Source: Candidatus Omnitrophota bacterium (GTDB taxonomy: Bacteria; Omnitrophota; Gorgyraeia; Tantalellales; Tantalellaceae). From it: DNA of 5,508 bases. Made by a program: the position numbers and the translations under genes. A model generated the notes under the pieces. The model made no database searches. It was not told where the DNA came from and saw nothing but the letters and a program-made list of their open reading frames with translations. The DNA lies in the NCBI GenBank assembly GCA_030631915.1, contig DAOVKF010000098.1, forward strand, positions 1 to 5,508, read 5' to 3'. Shown piece after piece: positions 1-5,363 of this stretch (position 1 is its first letter; every line of letters begins with the position of its first letter).

Positions 1-118
1 CGCCTTCGGCCCTCTGGATTTCTTGCAATGCGGTCTTCAGACGTTCCTCAAACTCGCCACGGAAGCGAGAACCCGCCACCATACTGCCTAGATCCAGGGA
101 CACCAGACGCTTGCCTAT
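1..118 (-). other. Fragment of ClpB/ClpC-type AAA+ domain (NBD1), fused in frame behind Pcm
   Basis: In the same frame as Pcm, residues 162-199 read GKRLVSLDLGSMVAG, then RFRGEFEERLK (178-188), then ALQEIQRAEG at the edge. This matches the stretch of ClpB/ClpA/ClpC nucleotide-binding domain 1 between Walker A and Walker B, including the family-typical LDLGxxVAGxxxRGEFEERLK. In an intact Clp, this stretch follows 'NGDVPExL', and the Walker A GxxGxGKT lies about 30 residues earlier. Neither Walker A nor the N domain is present here. Four of its five arginine codons are CGT or CGC, whereas the Pcm part uses mainly AGG/CGG and no CGT. Which Clp subfamily it comes from cannot be settled from 38 residues. 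Everything downstream, including Walker B and NBD2, is outside the window. Confidence 0.82.
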
Positions 119-598
119 CAACGGCTCAGGGACATCCGGAGCCGCCGCTGTAACAAGTATACCGTCAAAAGGCGCCTCTTCCTCCCATCCGCTTGTTCCA
201 TCCCCCTGCCTGCGGATAATATTATCATAGCCTTTTTCCCGTAATATTTTCCCGGCCCTTTCATGCAGATCTGTGTCTTTCTCGATGGTACAGACCAGGC
301 GGCAGATACTCGCCAGAATAGCTGCCTGATACCCGCTGCCCGTGCCGATCTCCAGAACCTTTTCATCCCCTTTAAGCTCCAGTAACTGCGTCATCAGAGC
401 TACCATATACGGCTGGGAAATGGTCTGCCCGGAACCTATCGGAAGAGGCCGGTCTTCGTAAGCCTCTGAAACGCAGGTTCCCGGGACAAAACAGTGCCTG
501 TGGACCGTCCTGAACGCCTCCAGCACCCCGGGATCATGGATACTCCTCGGGATCAGCTGCTCTTCAACCATCCGTCGTCTTAGTTCCGCGTAATCCAT
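1..598 (-). CDS. pcm: Protein-L-isoaspartate O-methyltransferase (Pcm), joined in frame to a Clp ATPase fragment; runs off the window edge
   Basis: An open frame of 199 codons starts at the ATG at 598 and has no stop before the window edge. Residues 1-160 are a clear Pcm, the SAM-dependent cytosolic repair enzyme that methylates L-isoaspartyl residues of damaged proteins. Visible landmarks are the N-terminal MVEEQL helix (10-15), the GSGQTISQPYMVALM signature (55-69), the SAM-binding motif VLEIGTGSGYQAAIL (81-95), the acidic E106 ending the next strand, GDG (132-134) and FDGILVTAAAPDVPEPL (144-160). A normal Pcm then continues with a GGRLVxPVG-like strand and about 50 more residues. Here the frame instead continues as AAA+ Clp sequence. 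The start at 598 gives the usual MDxxELRRRMVEEQL beginning but has no Shine-Dalgarno, only an A-rich tract; M10 (571) is the alternative. The gene overlaps the preceding glycosyltransferase by 35 nt. As written, the product would probably not be an active methyltransferase. Confidence 0.85.
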   Translation of the reverse strand, partial: MDYAELRRRMVEEQLIPRSIHDPGVLEAFRTVHRHCFVPGTCVSEAYEDRPLPIGSGQTISQPYMVALMTQLLELKGDEKVLEIGTGSGYQAAILASICRLVCTIEKDTDLHERAGKILREKGYDNIIRRQGDGTSGWEEEAPFDGILVTAAAPDVPEPLIGKRLVSLDLGSMVAGSRFRGEFEERLKTALQEIQRAEG

Positions 599-1280
599 TT
601 TTTTTAAAATAATGTCTCCGGATCAGGCTGAAAAACCTCATCGTGTCCTTGACAGGATTGATCTCCGAAACTTCAGAGCCGTATATCGTCCTGATCGGAA
701 CGGACACTATCTTCATATTATTCCTTGCCGCTTCTATGAGCATTTCGGACTCGATATCATACCTCTCCGACGTAAGCTCCATCTTCTTCAGCGCGGCCAC
801 CCTCACAAGCCTGTACCCGCATTGAGAATCAGGAACGCTCTGCCCGCACAGATGAGAAACCACCAGGGAGGTGAACCTGTTCGTCCAGTAACGGACGGAC
901 GGCATGGTCTTTGGATACATCATCCTGTTCCCGATAATTATGTCAATGCCATCGTGCCGGGAAGCCTGCACCAGTATTGGTATATCCTCGGGATGATGCT
1001 GCCCGTCCCCGTCCATTATGATCATCCATTCATAGTTCATCTTTTCAAGCACATACCGGACGCCTTCCCTGATCGACATCCCTTTACCCCTGTTCTGCCT
1101 GTGGCCTATTACCATGGCACCGTTATCCAGCGCTTCACGCTGTGTGCCGTCTGTGGACCCGTCGTCGATCACCAGTACATTAAAACCCATTTTCACGGTA
1201 TCGCACACGATACCGCCGATCGTCCTCGCTTCGTTATAAGAGGGGACCACCACTATTGTATTACCGGCTTCTGCTTCCAT
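564..1280 (-). CDS. Family 2 glycosyltransferase, DPM1/polyprenyl-phosphate sugar transferase-like
   Basis: A 238-residue GT-A enzyme with the GT2 hallmarks: VVVPSYNEA (10-18), VLVIDDGSTDGT (35-46) with the nucleotide-binding D39/D40, QNRGKG (62-67), the metal-binding MDGDGQH (89-95) and DSQCGYR (151-157). The last is characteristic of the dolichyl/undecaprenyl-phosphate sugar synthase branch. No membrane segments are apparent, so it is probably cytosolic or membrane-peripheral, transferring a nucleotide sugar to a lipid-linked acceptor; the sugar and acceptor cannot be read from sequence. An in-frame TGA lies two codons before the ATG at 1280, so that ATG is the earliest possible start. It is preceded closely by AGAGGAT. 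The start overlaps the end of the acyltransferase gene by 28 nt, and the gene's end overlaps pcm by 35 nt. Its position after a GT28 and a lipid acyltransferase suggests envelope glycolipid work (inference). Confidence 0.9.
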   Translation of the reverse strand: MEAEAGNTIVVVPSYNEARTIGGIVCDTVKMGFNVLVIDDGSTDGTQREALDNGAMVIGHRQNRGKGMSIREGVRYVLEKMNYEWMIIMDGDGQHHPEDIPILVQASRHDGIDIIIGNRMMYPKTMPSVRYWTNRFTSLVVSHLCGQSVPDSQCGYRLVRVAALKKMELTSERYDIESEMLIEAARNNMKIVSVPIRTIYGSEVSEINPVKDTMRFFSLIRRHYFKKNGLRGTKTTDG

Positions 1281-2125
1281 ATCCTCTCAAACGCATACCA
1301 TTGATCCGGATACTCCCGGATATATTTCTCAAAACCGGACAGATACCTGCCCATTAAGGTCTTTACATCCCCGTCATAATCCCCGGTAGGTTCGTACTTT
1401 ATCGGCTCATTAAGGTGTATCTTATAAGTATTATTCTTTTCCCGCACCACAAAGATCAATATTATCGGGGCGCCGGTCTTCAGGCTCAATACCGCCGCTC
1501 CTTTAGGCAGCCGGGCCTTTTTCCCGAAAAACTCCGCGCACTCATTGCTCCCCGTATAATCTTTATCCCCGACAATGGCCAGCACCTCATTGGACTTGAG
1601 CACTTTGAAACACTGTTTTACCTTTACGCCGAGAGGTATCCCTCTTACATCGTTGTTAAATCTCCGCCGGGCAAAAAAATCATTTATCCGTTTATCTTTA
1701 TGTTCCAGCACAAGCGCGCTTATCGGATACCCCAGAACTCCGATAACGGCGCCGCCAAGTTCCCAGTTGCCCAGATGGGCGGTAAGCAATATCGCCCCAC
1801 TGCCTTCGGAAAGGCAGTCATCCAGATAATGCAGGCCCTTTATTTCGATATGTTTCCGGATATACTTCCTGCTCAACCTGGAAAGCCGGAAAAAATCAGC
1901 AAGGTATTTGGCGAAATTCCTGAATACCCCTATGACGTGCGAATCGATCACCGCAGGATTTGTACCCTTCTCCAGGACCACACGCAGGTTCTCCCTTAAG
2001 GCTTGCTTGTCCTTTCTGGAGAATATGAAATAGACGCGGGCGATCACCACCGCTATCAGGTAACATATTCTGCGGGGCATCATCCTGGCACGAAAAATCC
2101 CGGCGACATAAAGCCGATACAACAT
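1253..2125 (-). CDS. LpxL/HtrB-family lipid acyltransferase
   Basis: A 290-residue member of the lysophospholipid/Kdo2-lipid A acyltransferase family. A hydrophobic stretch near residues 20-36 could anchor it to the inner membrane. The catalytic HX4E motif is HLGNWE (H117, E122), inside LLTAHLGNWELGG. VGDKDYTGSN (185-194) and FFGKKARLPKGAAVLSLKTGAPI (199-221 region) match the conserved substrate-binding blocks, and the C-terminal PDQWYAFERIW (273-283) matches the family ending. Length is in the normal range of about 290-310. In the LPS pathway, such enzymes transfer an acyl chain from acyl-ACP onto a lipid A precursor. Here the gene sits between two glycosyltransferases and no lpx genes are in view, so the acceptor may be lipid A or another glycolipid. 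The ATG overlaps the upstream stop by one base (TGATG) behind an AAGGGG Shine-Dalgarno. Confidence 0.9.
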   Translation of the reverse strand: MLYRLYVAGIFRARMMPRRICYLIAVVIARVYFIFSRKDKQALRENLRVVLEKGTNPAVIDSHVIGVFRNFAKYLADFFRLSRLSRKYIRKHIEIKGLHYLDDCLSEGSGAILLTAHLGNWELGGAVIGVLGYPISALVLEHKDKRINDFFARRRFNNDVRGIPLGVKVKQCFKVLKSNEVLAIVGDKDYTGSNECAEFFGKKARLPKGAAVLSLKTGAPIILIFVVREKNNTYKIHLNEPIKYEPTGDYDGDVKTLMGRYLSGFEKYIREYPDQWYAFERIWKQKPVIQ

Positions 2126-3243
2126 CAGAACCCCTTTACAACCAGCTCCCCTATTTTCAGGGCACTGTCCGGCATGGCCAGCCTTTCAGCGTTTTCCTTC
2201 ATTCTTTTCAGTGTATCCCCCGGCCCGAACAACTCATTTATCACGTCGTGGATCTTATTATAATCCCTGACCGCCAGAGCCGCGCCTCCGGCGACCAGAT
2301 GCTCGGTATTCATGCGTTCCTGCCCGGGTATGGGATTCACTATCAGCATGGGGAGCCTTTTCGCCAGTGTCTCCGCCGTAGTCATCCCGCCCGCTTTCGT
2401 GATAATTATGTCCGAGACCTCCATCAATTCTTCAATATTCTCGATATAGGGGAAAACCCTGACAAGGTCGTTCCCGGAAGGTATCAGCCCTGTCAGACGT
2501 TTATAAAGCCGCCTGTTCGTCCCGGTAACGACCAGCAACTGATAACAATGCTCCCTGTCACCCAGGAAAGACCTTACGACTCCCTCCATGTCTCCCAGAC
2601 CCTGGCTGCCGCCCATAATAAGAACAGTCGGCCTTTCAGATAAAAGGCCGTAATCCGCTCTGATGCGGTCTTTCTCGTGTTCCCGCCGGAATCCGGAATC
2701 AACCGGTATGCCGTATATTCTGATCTTTTCGGGGGGGACTCCTTTCTGTTCCAGGATATCAGCGGACTTTTTTGAAGGGACCACGTAAATATCCACCTCA
2801 TCGAAAAGCCAGTAAGAATGGGGGGCATGATCGGTCAATACGCCTATTAAAGGGACATTATTGCCGTATGTCTTCTTGTAATCCGCCACCATGCCGCACG
2901 GGAAGGCCTGAGTGCAGTAAACGCCTTCCGGGGCGAAAGCATCCAGGAGCCTTTTCATTTTCGGCTTGTTATACTTATGGAGAGCTTCCCTGGCCTTCCT
3001 GGCCTTTTTCAGCACATCAGGGTTGTCATATATATTCCCCCAGAGATCCGGTTTTTTCTTTATGATCTCCAGATAAGCCCTGGTGATTATCCTGCCGAGC
3101 ACGGGATTCGCATAATCAAAAGCATCGATCATCTCTATGCCCAGGCTTCCGTCAAGCTCGAGCAGGGCGTTCCTGATGGCTTCAGCCGCCCGAAAGTGCC
3201 CCGAATACCGGGATATATAAAAGAGCAGAACCTGTTTGCTCAT
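2125..3243 (-). CDS. GT28 glycosyltransferase, MGDG synthase/UgtP-like (probable glycolipid synthase)
   Basis: A 372-residue GT-B enzyme. The N-terminal half fits the MGDG-synthase domain: a VLLFYISRYSGHFRAAEAI start (5-23) with the SGH (14-16) lipid-acceptor loop, then TQAFPCGMVADY (111-122) and GVLTDHAPHSYW (134-145). The C-terminal half is a GT28 nucleotide-sugar domain with VLIMGGSQG (207-215), the sugar-nucleotide loop ITKAGGMTTAETLAK (281-295) and PIPGQE (304-309). Related enzymes (plant MGD1, B. subtilis UgtP) glycosylate diacylglycerol at the membrane face; MurG is a more distant relative. I infer a lipid acceptor; whether the sugar is glucose, galactose or another is not visible. The start overlaps the aminotransferase stop as ATGA, with only a weak GGAA ahead, implying translational coupling. 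The stop shares one base with the acyltransferase start, so the two proteins are likely made together. Confidence 0.88.
   Translation of the reverse strand: MSKQVLLFYISRYSGHFRAAEAIRNALLELDGSLGIEMIDAFDYANPVLGRIITRAYLEIIKKKPDLWGNIYDNPDVLKKARKAREALHKYNKPKMKRLLDAFAPEGVYCTQAFPCGMVADYKKTYGNNVPLIGVLTDHAPHSYWLFDEVDIYVVPSKKSADILEQKGVPPEKIRIYGIPVDSGFRREHEKDRIRADYGLLSERPTVLIMGGSQGLGDMEGVVRSFLGDREHCYQLLVVTGTNRRLYKRLTGLIPSGNDLVRVFPYIENIEELMEVSDIIITKAGGMTTAETLAKRLPMLIVNPIPGQERMNTEHLVAGGAALAVRDYNKIHDVINELFGPGDTLKRMKENAERLAMPDSALKIGELVVKGF
2131..2137 (-). promoter_or_regulatory. Ribosome-binding site of the acyltransferase gene
   Basis: AAAGGGG lies 5 nt before the ATG at 2125, within the final codons of the GT28 gene. 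Together with the TGATG stop/start junction, it indicates reinitiation or coupled translation of the two envelope-lipid enzymes. Confidence 0.7.
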
Positions 3244-4424
3244 GTTTCCATTTCAAGAATTTTCCGTATGCGATCAGCGGCTTCCTCAAGTCTGGACGGC
3301 TCTGCAACCAGGGCAAAACGGATAAACCCTTCTCCATATTCGCCGAATCCGGTACCCGGCGCGACGACCACGCCCACCTCTCTTATCAGCAAAGACGCGA
3401 ACTCCATGGACGTCAAAGCGCTGTATTTATCCGGTATTCTCGCCCACAGGTAAAACGTCGCCCTGGGTTTAGGAATGTCCCAGCCTATCCTCTTCAGCGC
3501 GCTCACCATGACATCGCGCCTTTTTTTATATATCGCCACCTGTTTATGGACACAGTCCTGCGGTCCTGTAAGCGCTTTTATGGCGGCGTACTGGACCGGT
3601 TTAAACAGGCCGAAATCTATATATCCTTTTATTTTAGCCAGGGACCTCAGTATGTCCGCGTTGCCTGTCGCAAACCCGATCCTCCAGCCCGCCATGTTGT
3701 AAGATTTGCTCAGAGTATGAAACTCTATCGCTGCTTTACGCGACCCGGTAACCTGAAGAAGACTTGGAGCCGTATACCCGTCAAAGACAATGTCCGAATA
3801 CGCAAGGTCATTTATCAGTATGATGCCGTGCTTTTCACAGAATGCCGCGGCTTTTTTAAAAAAATGAGGCGTCGCTGTCGCGGCAGTCGGATTATGCGGA
3901 TAACTAAGGAACATCATCTTTGACTTTTTCAACACATCAGGCGGGATAGAGTCAAAATCCGGCAAAAAGCCGTTTTCCGCGCTGATAGGCAGGTTATGCA
4001 GTATGCCGCCGGCTACAAGGACACCGTTAAAATGCACGGGATACGCCGGATTAGGCACAAGCGCTACATCGTCATTATTCAGAAACGCAAGCGAAATATG
4101 CGCGATCCCTTCCTTGGAACCTATAAGCGGCAGGACTTCAGTAGCAGGATCCAGATCAACATCGAACTTTCTTTTGTACCATTTTGAAACAGCCAGCCTG
4201 AGCTCGGTCTCGACACTGTCGATAGAACGGGAATATCCGTGATTATCCGGCTCTTCCGCGCGCTTGCAAAGTTCGGCGATGACGTGAGCGGGCGCAGGCT
4301 GATCCGGGTTCCCCATGCCGAGATCAATGATATCCATCCCGCGGTCCCGGGCTTCTTTTTTTAGATTATCGATGATCGTAAAAAGATACAGCGGCAATCT
4401 TTTCATCCTGTTGGATTCTTCCAT
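3240..4424 (-). CDS. Class I PLP aminotransferase, LL-diaminopimelate/alanine (DapL/AlaC) group
   Basis: A 394-residue fold-type I aminotransferase of usual length. Visible features are the substrate-side DLGMGNPDQPAP (34-45), GSKEG (102-106, phosphate binding), PNPAYPVH (124-131), YPHNPTAAT (175-183) with the PLP-contacting N178, NDLAYSD (205-211) with D206 and Y209, the Schiff-base lysine K240 in TLSKSYNMAGWRIGF, and the carboxylate-binding R369 in FIRFAL. The GMGNPDQP plus YPHNPT combination is typical of enzymes annotated as LL-diaminopimelate aminotransferase (lysine/peptidoglycan synthesis) or AlaC glutamate-pyruvate aminotransferase; sequence alone does not separate them. The start at 4424 follows the lipoyl-protein stop by 2 nt, with GGGAG at good spacing; M7 is a weaker alternative. 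The stop overlaps the GT28 start by 4 nt (ATGA). Confidence 0.9.
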   Translation of the reverse strand: MEESNRMKRLPLYLFTIIDNLKKEARDRGMDIIDLGMGNPDQPAPAHVIAELCKRAEEPDNHGYSRSIDSVETELRLAVSKWYKRKFDVDLDPATEVLPLIGSKEGIAHISLAFLNNDDVALVPNPAYPVHFNGVLVAGGILHNLPISAENGFLPDFDSIPPDVLKKSKMMFLSYPHNPTAATATPHFFKKAAAFCEKHGIILINDLAYSDIVFDGYTAPSLLQVTGSRKAAIEFHTLSKSYNMAGWRIGFATGNADILRSLAKIKGYIDFGLFKPVQYAAIKALTGPQDCVHKQVAIYKKRRDVMVSALKRIGWDIPKPRATFYLWARIPDKYSALTSMEFASLLIREVGVVVAPGTGFGEYGEGFIRFALVAEPSRLEEAADRIRKILEMET

Positions 4425-4426
4425 TT

Positions 4427-4666
4427 TCAGCTCCCGTCCTCCCGGATCTCGGCGATCATCCCGTTGGGGGCCACTTTCTCGCCTTCCGTTTTATGCTTTT
4501 TTATCAATGTCCCGCTGCACGGCGCGGGTATGTCAAACGTGGCCTTATCCGTGGCTATCTCAACGATATCCTGCCCCGTGCTCACGCGCTCCGACTCCGC
4601 CACATGCCACAAAGTCAATATCGTTTCGTTATTCTTTTCGGAAAGTTCCGGCAGCCTCAACTCCAT
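4427..4666 (-). CDS. Stand-alone lipoyl (biotinyl/lipoyl-type) carrier domain protein
   Basis: A complete 79-residue protein consisting of just one lipoyl domain of the 2-oxoacid dehydrogenase E2 type. It begins ELRLPELSE (2-10), contains WHVAESERVSTGQDIVEI (20-37), and carries the lipoylation hairpin ATDKATFDIPAPCSGTL (38-54), in which K41 is the predicted lipoyl-lysine. The second half (residues 55-77) repeats the half-domain fold and ends IAEIRE. The usual E2 linker, E1/E3-binding domain and catalytic domain are absent: a TGA follows, then another gene 2 nt later. It is unlike GcvH, which is about 125-130 residues long with a different motif context. The start is supported by a strong GGGGGAGGG site lying within the last codons of lipB, which it overlaps by 38 nt. 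The neighbouring octanoyltransferase is the obvious modifying enzyme. Its partner dehydrogenase is not in the window. Confidence 0.88.
   Translation of the reverse strand: MELRLPELSEKNNETILTLWHVAESERVSTGQDIVEIATDKATFDIPAPCSGTLIKKHKTEGEKVAPNGMIAEIREDGS
4431..4435 (-). promoter_or_regulatory. Ribosome-binding site of the aminotransferase gene
   Basis: GGGAG lies 6 nt before the ATG at 4424, within the last codons of the lipoyl-protein gene. It favours the ATG at 4424 over the internal Met7. Confidence 0.65.
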
Positions 4667-5363
4667 GGTTCCCTCCCCCGCTCTTCTTTACTTCTCCCCT
4701 TATCGCATGATACTCTATGCTCCGGGTTTCACAGGAATATTCCGACTGAAGGTCAGAAACGAACTGTCGGGTGAATATCTCCTTTGTTCGCGTCATATCC
4801 ACACTGTGACCGAGAACCTGCCTGACCGAGATGACCTTTATACCGCTTTCTCCGCACGGCAATATCCTTGAAAAGGCCTCCAGGTCATTATTTATGTTTA
4901 TGCTCACCCCGTGGAACGCGACCCATCGCTTTAACGCGATCCCGATGAACGCTATTTTCCTTCCGCCAGACCAGACCCCCCGCCGGGAGCCATCCCTTTC
5001 CGCGGGAACTCCCAGCCTCCGCAAACTTCGCGCCACGGTCCTTTCCAGAAAATCTATGTAAAAAGCGACATCCTTCTTCTTTTCTCCCAGATCCACGACC
5101 GGATACAGAACCAGCTGCCCGGGAGAGTGATAAGTCGCCTTGCCGCCGCGATTGCTACAAACAACAGGTACCCTTCTCTCCTCAAAATAAACCCTGTCTA
5201 TTATACTTCTTTCTTCCGCAAGCCTGCCCAGTGTCAGCACAGGAAAGTGTTCCGCAAGGGCCAGCGTATCGGGTATATATCCTTGCACTCTCTTCTCCAC
5301 CAGTGCCAGCTGGACCTCAAGCGCGTCTTCATATGTTATTCTCCCGAGATCACGAACGTCCAT
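4629..5363 (-). CDS. lipB: Octanoyl-[acyl-carrier-protein]:protein N-octanoyltransferase (lipoate biosynthesis)
   Basis: A 244-residue LipB, the cytosolic enzyme that moves octanoyl from ACP to the target lysine of lipoyl domains; LipA then inserts sulfur. The signature NRGGKATYHSPGQLVLYPV (71-89) contains the conserved RGG and H79. The catalytic pair is K136 in GRKIAFIGIALKRW and C170 in ILPCGESGIKV, and HGVSININND (151-160) matches the conserved strand between them. The N-terminus (DLGRITYEDALEVQ) is also typical, supporting the ATG at 5363, which directly abuts the TAA of the upstream gene. The protein is somewhat longer than E. coli LipB (213 residues), with the extra length in a C-terminal tail that encodes the next gene's ribosome-binding site and start in another frame. 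LipA is not seen in the window. Confidence 0.96.
   Translation of the reverse strand: MDVRDLGRITYEDALEVQLALVEKRVQGYIPDTLALAEHFPVLTLGRLAEERSIIDRVYFEERRVPVVCSNRGGKATYHSPGQLVLYPVVDLGEKKKDVAFYIDFLERTVARSLRRLGVPAERDGSRRGVWSGGRKIAFIGIALKRWVAFHGVSININNDLEAFSRILPCGESGIKVISVRQVLGHSVDMTRTKEIFTRQFVSDLQSEYSCETRSIEYHAIRGEVKKSGGGNHGVEAAGTFRKE
4671..4679 (-). promoter_or_regulatory. Strong ribosome-binding site of the lipoyl-protein gene, inside lipB
   Basis: The sequence GGGGGAGGG, with core GGAGG at 4676-4672, lies 5 nt before the ATG at 4666. It sits within codons near the end of lipB and decides the start of the 79-residue lipoyl protein. It also shows that this gene is independently initiated rather than a frameshift product of lipB. 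Confidence 0.8.

Noticed and set aside
118..366. 82-codon minus-strand frame within the pcm region
   Set aside because: It lies in another frame of pcm; the real Pcm frame reads straight through it with all SAM-binding motifs.
644..660. TTGACA-like -35 element on the plus strand
   Set aside because: There is no matching -10 box at suitable spacing, no plus-strand gene downstream, and the bases are ordinary GT2 codons.
612..1304. 230-codon plus-strand open frame opposite the GT2 gene
   Set aside because: It is a frame shadow: its translation is rich in His, Pro and Arg with no recognisable domain, while the minus strand carries an intact GT2 with all motifs.
1415..1999. 194-codon plus-strand open frame opposite the acyltransferase
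   Set aside because: No domain or start signal, and the opposite strand encodes a complete LpxL-family protein with HX4E. Treated as a shadow.
2731..2737. Run of seven G bases as a possible slippage or regulatory tract
   Set aside because: It encodes the Pro-Pro of the GVPPEKI segment in the GT28 enzyme, and the frame is intact on both sides.
4629..4666. Possible frameshift linking lipB and the lipoyl domain into one fusion protein
   Set aside because: LipB is complete, with its own stop, and the lipoyl protein has a strong, well-spaced ribosome-binding site and ATG, so two separate overlapping genes explain the sequence better.
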